Shown: piece after piece, positions 37,401 through 46,119 of the stretch
How positions within the stretch are numbered: position 1 is the stretch's first letter
How the letters are laid out: each line of letters starts with the position of its first letter
Assembly (NCBI GenBank): GCA_020444275.1
Contig: JAHLLG010000002.1
Span: 1,103,991 to 1,167,990, forward strand
Source of the DNA: Bacteroidota bacterium
GTDB taxonomy: Bacteria > Bacteroidota > Bacteroidia > Bacteroidales > UBA12077
DNA length: 64,000 nt
Direction: 5' to 3'
Translations under genes and position numbers: made by a program
The notes under the pieces: model-generated
Seen by the model: the letters and a program-made list of their open reading frames with translations, nothing else
What the model was told of the DNA's origin: nothing
The model's database searches: none

Positions 37401-38464
37401 CATTTAGCTATGGTGAAGTTGAAGATTATACTGTAACATTCGGTGAGGCAGTACCTGACACAGAAGCTCCTACCGTTCCAACAGGTTTAGCATCATCAAA
37501 TATCACTACCAGCTCAGCTACAATAAGCTGGAATGCATCTACTGATAATGTAGGAGTTACCGGCTATGATGTATATCAAAATGGTTCATTTGTAAACTCT
37601 GTTTCAGGAACAAGCTATACAGCTAACGGATTAACTGCAGCAACAACGTACACTTTTGCTGTAAGAGCAAAAGATGCCGCAGGAAATAATTCTGCACTTA
37701 GCAGTTCCATTAACGTTACAACTTCTGATGAGCAACTTACTTATTGCAGCACTAAAGGTAATAACGTTAATTATGAGTGGATTGATCTTGTTCAGTTAAA
37801 CGAAATTGATAATACGACATCAAAAGATGGTGGGTATGCTGATTACACTAACCTAACTGCTAACGTTGCATTAGGCTCAAGTCAAACTATCTATTTCAGC
37901 TGTGGATTTGCAAGTAGCAGTTATACTGAGTACTGGCATGTATGGATTGACTGGGATCATAGTGGAACATTCGATTCTGACGAAGAAATGGTATCTGGTT
38001 CATCAAGCAGTTCCGGAACTCTTTCAGCTAACTTTACTGTTCCTTCAGATGCGTCATTAGGAACTACAAGAATGCGTGTAACCATGAAGTACAATTCTGC
38101 TGCTACACCTTGTGAAACATTCTCGTATGGTGAAGTTGAAGACTATACCGTAAACGTAACAAGTTCAGCAGTAAACTATTTCTTTGCTGGAATTAAATCT
38201 GATGCTCAGGAGTTAGGAAATGAAGATCCAACTGATATTACAATTTATCCTAATCCTGCTACTTCAGATATTACAGTAAGTGTAGTAAATGGAACTAAAC
38301 GTGGAACAATTAGCGTATATAATGTAATAGGTTCATTAATTAAGGTTGTAGAAATAGAAGGTAATGAAAGAGAAATTAACATTTCTGATTTACCTGCAGG
38401 TTCTTATATCATCTCAGTTGAAGATGAAAAAGAACCAATTATCAAACAATTTATTAAGAGATAA
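34409..38464 (+). CDS. Secreted M4 metalloprotease with FN3/GEVED repeats and Por (T9SS) tail
   Basis: 1351 residues. Signal peptide about 1-19; FTP/PepSY propeptide about 40-215; thermolysin-like domain about 225-540 with HEFGH (355-359), the third zinc ligand E379 in GALNEAFSD and the catalytic-His region YGVHTNNGP. Then GEVED domain 1 (about 545-685), FN3 (690-775), FN3 (780-865), GEVED 2 (870-1010), FN3 (1015-1105) and GEVED 3 (1110-1250), each GEVED ending SYGEVEDY. The last 80 residues (ITIYPNPATSDITVSV to the end) are a type A sorting signal. It is exported by Sec, then T9SS, and probably degrades extracellular protein. A terminator follows. Confidence 0.93.
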   Translation: MKRFFTFLFLLVFIGSTYAQQVEKQIVDRNGNPTFVKFDTKVKSFSKSETKDVLSSIFNMTKSGEYKSLRSEKDKIGYTHERFQQYYKGIKVEKGVYIVHSREGVIESLSGEHKLIKDINTNPSISATEAIEKAKSFVNAEKYMWEQEKAYTPQAELVIVEHDYGKHPKDKHEMVLAYKTDIYATKPLRRDHIYVDAQTGEIVHVNAIIKTAEATGTADTRYSGTKSISTDSYNGSYRLRDYSRGNGIITYNCNESTNYNSAVDFTDNDNNWTAAEYDNADKDNGALDAHWAGMVTYDYFQDVHNRNSFDNNNALIKTYVHFDSNYDNAYWNGSVFTFGDGSSFDILTSLDVFGHEFGHAVCSYTCDLTYSAEPGALNEAFSDIWGCAIEYKYAPEKDTWLMGEDLGSALRSISDPKSKGLPDTYKGDNWWTSSSDYYGVHTNNGPFCYWFYLISVGGSGTNDNNDAYNVTAIGIEKAEQIAYRIESVYMTSSSDYADARTYAIQAAQDLYGEGSQEEISVTDAMYAIGVGDPYNGGGPQPASYCGSEGSDYSYEWISEVTVGSYTNTSNAAGYTDFTNEVIDVNAGETYSITLTPGFASSTYNEYWKIWIDFDNDTTFDAEELVFDAGALSKEAVSGTIDIPTGISGIRRMRVSMKYNGAQDACETFSYGEVEDYHVNISESGEDTQAPTAPNNLSSSNITETSFTLSWNASTDNVGVTGYDVYQNGSLLGSVTGTSANITGLTASTTYSMTVKAKDAAGNVSAASSALNVTTATPADTEAPTAPSNLGSSNITTSSVVLSWSASSDNVGVTGYDIYKDGAYLANTSGTSYTVTGLAASTTYEFYVKAKDAAGNVSAASNTISATTDEIVAEYCTSQGNNSSYEWIAEVGIGTYGNTSGAAGYTDFTSENITLEAGSSVNVSLTPGFSGSTYNEYWKIWIDYNGDADFDDANELVFDAGSLSKTTVTGVINVLSTASGSTRMRVSMKYNAAQTACESFSYGEVEDYTVTFGEAVPDTEAPTVPTGLASSNITTSSATISWNASTDNVGVTGYDVYQNGSFVNSVSGTSYTANGLTAATTYTFAVRAKDAAGNNSALSSSINVTTSDEQLTYCSTKGNNVNYEWIDLVQLNEIDNTTSKDGGYADYTNLTANVALGSSQTIYFSCGFASSSYTEYWHVWIDWDHSGTFDSDEEMVSGSSSSSGTLSANFTVPSDASLGTTRMRVTMKYNSAATPCETFSYGEVEDYTVNVTSSAVNYFFAGIKSDAQELGNEDPTDITIYPNPATSDITVSVVNGTKRGTISVYNVIGSLIKVVEIEGNEREINISDLPAGSYIISVEDEKEPIIKQFIKR

Positions 38465-38475
38465 TAAATAACCAG

Positions 38476-38505
38476 AGAAGGAAGCCTTAAGGCTTTCTTC
38501 TTTTT
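38476..38505 (+). terminator. Terminator of the M4 protease gene
   Basis: AGAAGGAAGCC (38476-38486) pairs with GGCTTTCTTCT (38491-38501), one G-U pair, TTAA loop, followed by a T-run. It lies 12 bp past the stop codon. Confidence 0.75.
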
Positions 38506-38560
38506 ATCTATGCAAATCCATTAACTCACTTGGTTTATTTGCCTAAACTATTGCATAGAA

Positions 38561-38588
38561 AAAGTCCGGTCTGCAAAGATCGGACTTT
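38561..38588 (-). terminator. Terminator of the cytidylate-kinase-like gene
   Basis: AAAGTCCGGTCT (38561-38572) pairs with AGATCGGACTTT (38577-38588) around GCAA, with A-rich/T-rich flanks, 28 bp past the minus-strand gene end. Probably bidirectional. Confidence 0.65.
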
Positions 38589-38615
38589 ATTTTTTTGAGC
38601 TGATAGTAATATAAA

Positions 38616-39311
38616 TTATACTAATCCCTTTAGTTCTGCAGATTTTGCTATTAGCTTAACAATTTCTTCCGCATTAAATTTCTCACAATTAAAGATTAGA
38701 TCATAATCGACTAATTCCATTTTTCTTCCAGCAAATTCGGTTCTGAGTTGCGATCTCTTTTTATCCATATCCTCAGCTAACTTTCTTGCTTCGTGGTGCG
38801 ATATTTTATGTCTTTTACTTATACCATGCACTCTGTAATCCATTGAAGCGAACAATTTAATGTGTAATGAATTAGGAATATCTTTTAATATGGAAACACC
38901 ACCTCTACCAACAATTATAACCCTTCCCTCTTCTCCTATTGATCTTATAACCTCGCGAATAGTATTTCTTATCTTCCGTTCGCTTTTATAGTATTTACTT
39001 GACAAGGCTTCAAGAATTTCATCCACAGCACTTCTTTTTTGGAATTTAAAAATAAACTCTATTTTCTCTGGCGTTAAACCCAGCTCTTTGGCTGCTTCTT
39101 CTAAAATCTCTTTATTGATAACCTTCCAGGGATCGTCTTGTACCCCTTCCATTTCTGTTAACAATTCAGCTAAATCTGCAGCACACAAATTCGCAGGACA
39201 TCCAAAATATCTTGAAATTGTAATTACCGGGCCCACTTGCTTCTTTTCTTGTTTATTGGGCATTTTATGCTCATATCGATCTTCTAAATATTTGAGTAAG
39301 ATGTTAGCCAT
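38616..39311 (-). CDS. Cytidylate-kinase-like protein
   Basis: 231 residues of the Cytidylate_kin2 type. A P-loop-like start lies at TISRYFGCPANLCAADLAELL, a variant lacking the classical GxxGxGKS. VIVGRGGVSIL and LHIKLFASMDYRV follow the family's later strands. The protein is likely to bind nucleotide, but canonical Cmk is elsewhere in such genomes, so true CMP kinase activity is unproven. It has its own terminator. Confidence 0.75.
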   Translation of the reverse strand: MANILLKYLEDRYEHKMPNKQEKKQVGPVITISRYFGCPANLCAADLAELLTEMEGVQDDPWKVINKEILEEAAKELGLTPEKIEFIFKFQKRSAVDEILEALSSKYYKSERKIRNTIREVIRSIGEEGRVIIVGRGGVSILKDIPNSLHIKLFASMDYRVHGISKRHKISHHEARKLAEDMDKKRSQLRTEFAGRKMELVDYDLIFNCEKFNAEEIVKLIAKSAELKGLV

Positions 39312-39401
39312 AATTACTGTATTGTATTAAATGGTTAGGTTAATATTACATTTTACAAGTTATTAAATTTTTAGAAGATTTACAAAAGCGGTATGGTAAT
39401 C

Positions 39402-39508
39402 AAAAAAGGTCTCCTCTTTCGAAGAAACCTTTCTGTGATCCCGCCAGGAGTACTCGCTACGCTCGTGAGATCGCTTCGCTTAGTTCGAACCTAGGTTCTC
39501 ATCCTGGC
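39402..39508 (-). pseudogene. Broken copy of the tRNA-Arg 3' end plus terminator
   Basis: Bases 39402-39449 repeat 39530-39577 at 47 of 48 positions, covering the tRNA terminator and the last 14 bases of tRNA-Arg. The copy is then interrupted by about 35 bp (39450-39484, words such as CGCTACGCTCGTGAG). It resumes with a T-arm-like TTCGAACCT and a TCCTGGC that could pair with the GCCAGGA at 39443-39449. No anticodon region remains. It is a tRNA remnant, not a functional gene. Confidence 0.65.
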
Positions 39509-39529
39509 TATAGAATTCTTACGTAAAAC

Positions 39530-39560
39530 AAAAAAGGTTTCCTCTTTCGAAGAAACCTTT
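39530..39560 (-). terminator. Terminator of tRNA-Arg
   Basis: AAAGGTTTC (39533-39541) pairs with GAAACCTTT (39552-39560); the run of A at 39530-39535 becomes the U-tract on the minus strand. It starts 4 bp after the tRNA 3' end. Confidence 0.75.
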
Positions 39561-39563
39561 CTG

Positions 39564-39637
39564 TGATCCCGCCAGGATTCGAACCTGGGACCCACAGCTT
39601 AGAAGGCTGTTGCTCTATCCAACTGAGCTACGAGACC
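39564..39637 (-). tRNA. tRNA-Arg (anticodon UCU)
   Basis: The minus strand folds into a complete cloverleaf: acceptor GGTCTCG/CGGGATC with two G-U pairs, D-arm GCTC/GAGC, anticodon stem ACAGC/GCTGT around CTTCTAA (anticodon TCT), and T-arm CCAGG/CCTGG with TTCGAAT. The discriminator base is A and CCA is not encoded. The length is 74 nt. A partial, broken copy lies just downstream at 39402-39508. Confidence 0.95.
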
Positions 39638-39724
39638 AGTACCTTTTAGCGTTGCAAAAATATAAAAATATCTTTAATCAGAAAAAAAACTGGGAATTAT
39701 TTGTGATTTTCTTTTATAACAATG

Positions 39725-39759
39725 AAAAAGTCACCCTTCGTTAAACTCCGGATGACCTT
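39725..39759 (-). terminator. Terminator of the hydro-lyase pair
   Basis: GTCACCC (39730-39736) pairs with GGATGAC (39750-39756) with one wobble; adjacent AAAAA gives the minus-strand U-tract. It lies 24 bp past the stop of the gene at 39781. Confidence 0.5.
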
Positions 39760-39780
39760 AATTATTTAATCAGCATAGCT

Positions 39781-41556
39781 TTATGCTTGTTTCATAGCAT
39801 TTACCAATCCTTTTTTCTCTATGATCTCCATCAATTTTTCCGGAAGTGGTGAAAATTTAATCTCTTTATCACCCACTTTTACTATTCCATTATTAAAATC
39901 TATGTCGACACTATCTCCAGGATTGTATGCTTCAACAATCTCAGGGTTCACGATTAACGCTAATCCTTGATTAATACAGGAACGATAAAAAATCCGGTTA
40001 GAAGATTTCACAATTACTGCTTTTACTCCTGCATGCGATAATCCTACCGCAGGATGCTCACGTGAACTTCCACATCCAAAGTTTTCACCTGCAATTACAA
40101 TATCACCAGCTGCAACATTTTTAGAGAAATTCTCATCAAAACCAGCGAATAAATGTGGCATAATTGACTCAGCATCAGAACTTAAAACATTATATGTTAA
40201 GTTTCCTGCGAACATCTGGTCTGTATTAATATTATCAGCATCAGTGTAATTCCATACATTGCCAATTTTTCTGTTTTCTCCTGCAGGAATATCAACGGTT
40301 GATGTCGCTTCCTTCTGGAAAGGGAATTTGTCATTGTGCTTCTCTCCTCGGGGATCAGCTATTTCTCCCTTAATAGCACTATACGCTACAGTTGCCGGTG
40401 ATGCCAGGTAAATCTCTGATTCTTTATTTCCCATTCTGCCTTTGAAGTTTCTATTTGCTGTAGAGATTACTGTATAACCATCAGCTGGGATTCCCTGACC
40501 TGTTCCTAAACATGGACCACAAGATGTACTTAAAACTGTAGCACCGGCATTGATCAGTTTGGTAATAATCCCTTCTTCAATCATTTGAAGATATATTTTT
40601 TGCGAAGCCGGAATTACCAATAACTGAAAACCATCAGCAATCTTTTTTCCATCTAACACTTCTGCTGCAATACGCATATCTTCTAATCTTCCATTGGTAC
40701 ATGTTCCAATAACACCTTGTTGTAGTTGTGTTCCCTGAACCTCGGAAACAGCTTTTACGTTATCAACATGATGCGGAGCAGCAACCAAAGGATAAATTTC
40801 TGATAAATCAATTTCTATTTCTTTAGCATATGTGGCACCTTCATCGGCCCAAACACCTTCAACAGTATCTTTTCCATAGAATTTAGCTAAAACTTCATCC
40901 GGAGGAAAAACAGCATTCTTAGCTCCCATCTCAGATGCTAAGTTTGCCAAAGTCATACGTTGCGAAATAGTTAGATTTTTTACTCCTTCGCCATGATATT
41001 CAATTGACATATAGTCTGCTCCGTGAGAACCAATCATACCAATTATCCATAATGAAATATCCTTTGCATAAACTCCTGGATTAAGTTTTCCCTTCAAGGT
41101 AACTTTCATAGTTTCCGGAACACGAAACCATGTCTCACCTCTTTTCCATAACCCTGCAGCTTCAGTTCTATCGATACCTGCTGCCATTGCATTAAAAGCA
41201 CCTGCTGTGCACGTATGACTATCACTTCCTACGATTACCATTCCTGGTTCTGCGTGGTACGACATAATCTGGTGACAAATACCTTTCCCTGCATCGTAAA
41301 ATTTCTTTACGCCCTGATATTTTACAATATCACGTACCTCCTGGTATTGAGTAGCTAATTTTGCATTGGTTGGTGGTGCATTGTGATCTAACACAATTAA
41401 CAATTGATTCGGATCAGCAACTTTATCGCCACCCATTTTTTCAAACGTCTTTTTAATACTTGCCGTATTATCGTGTGTTAAAACAATATCGGGCTTTTTA
41501 AAAACGATGCTACCACATTCGGCATCAAATATTTTTTCAACAAATGTTCTTGCCAT
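39781..41556 (-). CDS. Fused aconitase/isopropylmalate-dehydratase-type hydro-lyase, copy A
   Basis: 591 residues: a LeuC-like large domain (about 1-420) joined to a LeuD-like swivel domain (about 430-591). [4Fe-4S] cysteines are in GTCTNGRLED and SCGPCLGTGQG. The swivel part has NINTDQMFAG and GENFGCGSSREHPAVGL with the catalytic-loop GSSR. The IPM-isomerase/homoaconitase-like fusion isomerises or dehydrates a hydroxy-di/tricarboxylate. Copy B is 47 bp upstream in the same transcript. leuA/leuB are not nearby, so leucine synthesis is not shown and another substrate is possible. Confidence 0.82.
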   Translation of the reverse strand: MARTFVEKIFDAECGSIVFKKPDIVLTHDNTASIKKTFEKMGGDKVADPNQLLIVLDHNAPPTNAKLATQYQEVRDIVKYQGVKKFYDAGKGICHQIMSYHAEPGMVIVGSDSHTCTAGAFNAMAAGIDRTEAAGLWKRGETWFRVPETMKVTLKGKLNPGVYAKDISLWIIGMIGSHGADYMSIEYHGEGVKNLTISQRMTLANLASEMGAKNAVFPPDEVLAKFYGKDTVEGVWADEGATYAKEIEIDLSEIYPLVAAPHHVDNVKAVSEVQGTQLQQGVIGTCTNGRLEDMRIAAEVLDGKKIADGFQLLVIPASQKIYLQMIEEGIITKLINAGATVLSTSCGPCLGTGQGIPADGYTVISTANRNFKGRMGNKESEIYLASPATVAYSAIKGEIADPRGEKHNDKFPFQKEATSTVDIPAGENRKIGNVWNYTDADNINTDQMFAGNLTYNVLSSDAESIMPHLFAGFDENFSKNVAAGDIVIAGENFGCGSSREHPAVGLSHAGVKAVIVKSSNRIFYRSCINQGLALIVNPEIVEAYNPGDSVDIDFNNGIVKVGDKEIKFSPLPEKLMEIIEKKGLVNAMKQA

Positions 41557-41603
41557 AATATTTTCAGATTTCAGATTACAAATTTCAGATTTTCAAATTA
41601 ATA

Positions 41604-43415
41604 CTAACTAAAAATTCCTCCGCGCTGGTAAATATCCATTTGAACATCGGAGAATGGATTTCCTTGTACGGTTTTTCCTTTGGTAACATTCGTAATTTCA
41701 CCCGTTTCGAAATTTACTTTGATTTGATCAAAATGTTCCAGGTCTAATCCCTTCAAGGTATCGTATGTCATAATTGGAAATGCAGCATTAATAGCATTTC
41801 TTTCATAAATAGCTCCAAAAGATTCAGCAATAACAGCCTGCACACCTAATGGAATAAAACAATCAACAGCTTGCTGACGAGAACTACCACTACCAAAATT
41901 TTTCTGAACTAAAACAATATCACCTGGTTGTGCTTCTTTAGCAAAATTCTCATATCCTTCCAGATTATCAAAAGCGTACTGCCCCATTTCATTAATGTCG
42001 GTAATTGCTAAATATCGGTTATGGTAAATCATATCGGTATCGATATTATCCTCTTTAATATACCAAACTCTGCCTTCAATAACTTTTGGCTTGTCTTTTT
42101 GCTCTTTCTTCTCCGTTTTAGATTTAATCTTCTCAGCTCCCTCCTTTGGCATAAAAACCATAGGTTCTTCAGGGATATCATCTGGTGTAGTAATAAAACC
42201 TGCAACTGCCGATGCGGCAACCACTGCAGGAGATGCTAAATACACTTCTCCCTTACCTTGTTTACCTGGAAAGTTTCGGTTTCCTGTACTAATCGTAATC
42301 TCTCCCTGTCCGTTCTGACCAACCTGACCTGCTGCACATCCTGCACATCCTGCATTGGACAATAATGCACCAGCATTTTTAAATATTTGAACCAACCCTT
42401 CGTTTAATGCCTGATTCCAAACATCATCAGTTGATGGAACAATTTTCAATACAACTCCCGGTGCAACCTGGCGTCCTTCCAGTACGGCAGCTGCTGCTCT
42501 TAAATCTTCTATTCTTCCGTTGGTACAACTTCCGATAAATGCCGAATCAATCTTGGTCTTTTTAACCTCTCCTATTTCAACGGTATCATGAGGTTTCCCC
42601 GGACGTGAAACACGTGGGATAAATTTTGTTATGTCGATATCAATAATCTGATCATAATTTGCATCATTATCAGCTTTTACCAATTCAAGCTTTTTACCTG
42701 ATTGCTGCTCGCTGAATTTCATAATTTCTTCATTTGGAGTAAATAACAAAATGATTGCCCCCATCTCTGTGCCCATAGATGCAATGGTAATTCTTTCATC
42801 TAAAGTTAACTCATCAATAGCTTCTCCATGAAATTCAACAGCGTAGCCTAACAAAGTATTTGCACCAAACTCTTTTAATAAATTTAAAACAATATCCTTT
42901 GCTGATACATTGGCAGGCTTTTTACCTTTAAAATTAAGTTTTACAGATTTTGGTACTTTAAACCAGGACTTACCATTGGCCCAAGCTGCAGCAATATCCT
43001 GATCGCCCATTCCCTGACCAAAAGCACCAACTGCGCCAAGAATATTGGCATGCGAGTCGGTAGTTACCGCAGTTGATCCTGAATATGCTAAACCTTCATG
43101 GATCAAAAGATGCGTACCAATTCCAGCATCAATATCATATACTTTTATACCATAATTTCTGGCAAAATCTCTACATTTTTGCTGATTCACCGCATATTTC
43201 TGATCTGAACCGGTTGGGTTACAATCGAATGTAAAGAATGTTCTTGTTGGATCTGCAATACTTAATCCATTATCTAAAATATTTTTAACAACATTGGCTC
43301 CGCCAAAATCTCTGGCTGCACGCACATCCATATATACATCTACGATATCGCCAGGCTTTACCACATCTTTATCTGAGTGGTTTGCCAATATTTTTTCAAT
43401 TAATGTCATTCCCAT
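41604..43415 (-). CDS. Fused aconitase/isopropylmalate-dehydratase-type hydro-lyase, copy B
   Basis: 603 residues, same large-plus-swivel fusion as copy A but clearly diverged. Cluster cysteines are in GSCTNGRIED and NAGCAGCAAGQ. The linker at about 420-445 is lysine/glutamate-rich. The swivel domain has NIDTDMIYHNRYL and QKNFGSGSSRQQAVDC. The Cys pair is CAGC instead of CGPC, and the swivel substrate-contact residues differ (RQQ instead of REH). The two genes probably act on different substrates or form a heteromer. A TAAATTTG -7 box precedes it at 43457-43450. Confidence 0.82.
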   Translation of the reverse strand: MGMTLIEKILANHSDKDVVKPGDIVDVYMDVRAARDFGGANVVKNILDNGLSIADPTRTFFTFDCNPTGSDQKYAVNQQKCRDFARNYGIKVYDIDAGIGTHLLIHEGLAYSGSTAVTTDSHANILGAVGAFGQGMGDQDIAAAWANGKSWFKVPKSVKLNFKGKKPANVSAKDIVLNLLKEFGANTLLGYAVEFHGEAIDELTLDERITIASMGTEMGAIILLFTPNEEIMKFSEQQSGKKLELVKADNDANYDQIIDIDITKFIPRVSRPGKPHDTVEIGEVKKTKIDSAFIGSCTNGRIEDLRAAAAVLEGRQVAPGVVLKIVPSTDDVWNQALNEGLVQIFKNAGALLSNAGCAGCAAGQVGQNGQGEITISTGNRNFPGKQGKGEVYLASPAVVAASAVAGFITTPDDIPEEPMVFMPKEGAEKIKSKTEKKEQKDKPKVIEGRVWYIKEDNIDTDMIYHNRYLAITDINEMGQYAFDNLEGYENFAKEAQPGDIVLVQKNFGSGSSRQQAVDCFIPLGVQAVIAESFGAIYERNAINAAFPIMTYDTLKGLDLEHFDQIKVNFETGEITNVTKGKTVQGNPFSDVQMDIYQRGGIFS

Positions 43416-43609
43416 AGTTAATAGAATTTTAAGGTTTTATTTTAGATAACAAATTTATAATATTTGAAATTCTAGGTTGCATAACCAAGCCACTTTTTAC
43501 AAATAAATTTGACGTTTTTTTCTTCTTTAGAATCACTCTTATTTATTTTATTAAGAAAGTTTTATTTCTTGATAAAGCAAACTATTTTTGCAACTTTAAT
43601 TTTTGATAA

Positions 43610-44794
43610 ATGGCGCGTAACGTAAAACACAACATTCCCAAACTATACGTTATTAAAATTGCAAAATGGTTTATGCTGTTTATGCCATTTATGATTCCTT
43701 TTTTTGAGGATAACGGCCTTCAACTATCGCAAATTTCTATACTTAAAGCTATTTATTCAATATCCATTGTTGCTTTGGAAATACCATCAGGCTACCTAGC
43801 TGATATCTTAGGCAGAAAAAGAACATTATTATTAGGGTCTGTTTTGGGTTTCTTAGGATTTGGAATTTACAGTTTTTCTTACGGATTTGCAGGATTTCTA
43901 ATTGCGGAAATAGTTTTGGGTTTTGGTCAAAGTTTAATTTCAGGTGCCGATTCGGCCATGTTATTTGATACGTTAAATGATCTTAAAAGAAAGAATGAAT
44001 ATGTTAAATACGAGGGGCGGATTATTTCCATTGGAAATTTAGCAGAAACTGTTGCTGGAATAGTTGGTGGATTATTGGTAGGGATTAGTTTACGATTTCC
44101 TTATTATGTTCAGACAGCGGTTGCTTTTACTGCAATTCCTGCTGCTTTAACCTTGGTTGAGCCCGTAAGAAATAATAAAATGTTAAGCGCTGGTTTTAAA
44201 CATATTCTGCAAATCGTTAGATACTCGCTTTTCGATCATAAGGAATTACGCTGGAATATAATTCACTCTTCTGTAATAGGAGCAGCAACCTTAACCATGG
44301 CTACTTTAATTGTTCAACCATATCTTTTGCTAATTGATGTACCCCTATTCTATTTTGGTATTATTTGGCCGGCTTTGAATCTAACAGTTGGTGCAGTTGC
44401 ACTGTACGCTTATAGGGTTGAAAGAAAACTTCAAAAAGCAAAATCATTACTCATTATAACAATATTTATTCCTTTAGGCTATATTGCATTAAGCCAGGTT
44501 GTTTCTTACTGGGGTATAGTCATTCTGTTCATATTTTACATCGCCAGAGGATTTGCAACGCCAATATTAAAAGATTATATCAACCAGTTAACCGATTCGA
44601 GTGTACGTGCTACAGTATTATCTGTTCGCAACTTTGTTATTCGTATTTTTTTCGCAATCATTGCCCCATTTATTGGTTGGTATTCAGACATTTTTAGTTT
44701 AGAAGGCGCTGCTTTAATTGCAGGTTTAATCTTTTTATTATTTGCTGGAATTTCCTTGATCATGCAACTCAAACTAATAAGATCACATCAGTAA
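43610..44794 (+). CDS. MFS transporter
   Basis: 394 residues, about 12 helices. The MFS loop 2-3 motif appears as GYLADILGRKRTLL. It starts 20 bp after a TATTTTTG -7 box at 43583-43590. This is a drug:H+ antiporter-like or general efflux MFS; the substrate is unknown. The 243 bp after it (44795-45037) have no credible gene. Confidence 0.8.
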   Translation: MARNVKHNIPKLYVIKIAKWFMLFMPFMIPFFEDNGLQLSQISILKAIYSISIVALEIPSGYLADILGRKRTLLLGSVLGFLGFGIYSFSYGFAGFLIAEIVLGFGQSLISGADSAMLFDTLNDLKRKNEYVKYEGRIISIGNLAETVAGIVGGLLVGISLRFPYYVQTAVAFTAIPAALTLVEPVRNNKMLSAGFKHILQIVRYSLFDHKELRWNIIHSSVIGAATLTMATLIVQPYLLLIDVPLFYFGIIWPALNLTVGAVALYAYRVERKLQKAKSLLIITIFIPLGYIALSQVVSYWGIVILFIFYIARGFATPILKDYINQLTDSSVRATVLSVRNFVIRIFFAIIAPFIGWYSDIFSLEGAALIAGLIFLLFAGISLIMQLKLIRSHQ

Positions 44795-45037
44795 TCACAG
44801 ACAGACCAATGTGTTTTATTCAGATCTCAAGCAAGTAAGTGATTGCATTTTTCAGTATAAAAATTTTTTAGATAAATATGTCTACTATCATATCTTAAGT
44901 TTAAAAAAATTCTTCAAAACCCAATCTCATATCTTACATATGATGTGGACAACAAAAAAGAAAAAGCTCCTGCATTATTCACAAAAAGAATTGATTACAG
45001 AAGCTTTCTTAGATATTTTTAAATAAACTGTTTCGCG

Positions 45038-46024
45038 TTACTTCTTGGTGGGTGGAGCCATAAATTCTGGTCCAACAGGGTCGGTGATCGTTTCTTCTAG
45101 TATATTATCAATCTGTTTCATATCCTCCTGCGATAAATGCCAACCACTCATATCATCTATTACATCCAGTTGTGCTGGTTTTCTGGCTCCCCATAGAGCT
45201 ATATCTGCTCCCTGATCAAGTACCCAGCGAACAGCTAAATGAATGACATCCTTTCCATAGTTATCGTGTGCAAACTGATCCAACTTTTCGACTGCACTAA
45301 GGTACATTTTAAAGCGTTCTCCCTGGAATTTAGGATCTGCTTTTCTAAGGTCATCACCCTTAAACTGTCGATCACGACTCATTTTTCCAGAAAGTAATCC
45401 TCGGCAAATGGAGCCATAAACCAGCGATTTTATGTCGTTTTCTTTACAATAAGGCAGCACATCCTTTTCAATACCTCTTTCGAACAAATTATAAGGCGGT
45501 TCGCAAAGATCCAAGCTACCAGATGCTCTAAAAAGATCCATTTGCTCGGGTGAATAATTACTAACGGCTATGGATTTAATTTTACCTTGTTTTTTAAACT
45601 TCTCCATCTGCTCGGCAGTTTCCTCAAAAGGCACTTGCTGATCAGGCCAATGAATCATATATACATCGATATAGTCTGTTTGAAGACGCTTTAAACTATC
45701 CTCAATTTCTTTTTGCAAGCGCTCTTTGGAAGAGTTACGAAAAGGCTGTTCATTTTTCCAGTCCAAACCCACTTTTGTAACAATTACCAGATCATCACGT
45801 TTGCCATATTCTTTAATGGCTTCACCTACGATTTTCTCTGAAGTGCCAAATCCGTAAACCGGCGCTGTATCGATTAAGTTTATTCCTTTATCAATCGCTG
45901 TTAAAATAGTATTAATTGATTTCTTTTGTTCAGTTCCGCCCCACATCCAGCCCCCAATAGCCCACGTACCAAGGCCTATGCGTGAAACGTCCTTTTCAAT
46001 ACGATGCAATTTAGTTTTCTCCAT
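45038..46024 (-). CDS. Aldo/keto reductase
   Basis: 328 residues from the ATG at 46024; the longer frame to 46048 needs a TTG start. The AKR fold and tetrad are visible: Asp and Tyr in NLIDTAPVYGFG, Lys in VTKVGLDW and His in YMIHWPD. The C-terminal NADP-binding part contains ALWGARKPAQLD. It reduces a small aldehyde or ketone with NADPH; the substrate is unknown. It stands alone. Confidence 0.88.
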   Translation of the reverse strand: MEKTKLHRIEKDVSRIGLGTWAIGGWMWGGTEQKKSINTILTAIDKGINLIDTAPVYGFGTSEKIVGEAIKEYGKRDDLVIVTKVGLDWKNEQPFRNSSKERLQKEIEDSLKRLQTDYIDVYMIHWPDQQVPFEETAEQMEKFKKQGKIKSIAVSNYSPEQMDLFRASGSLDLCEPPYNLFERGIEKDVLPYCKENDIKSLVYGSICRGLLSGKMSRDRQFKGDDLRKADPKFQGERFKMYLSAVEKLDQFAHDNYGKDVIHLAVRWVLDQGADIALWGARKPAQLDVIDDMSGWHLSQEDMKQIDNILEETITDPVGPEFMAPPTKK

Positions 46025-46119
46025 AATATTTTTTATTTTGGGATTCAATACTTCGACATAATCCGGTAGAAATTGTTCAAAAGTATTTTTTTACATAAAA
46101 ACTGTAATCATTTTGATCC

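Noticed and set aside
44811-45026. 71-residue plus-strand ORF after the MFS gene
   Set aside because: Non-ATG start, composition typical of AT-rich intergenic sequence and no domain; considered spurious.
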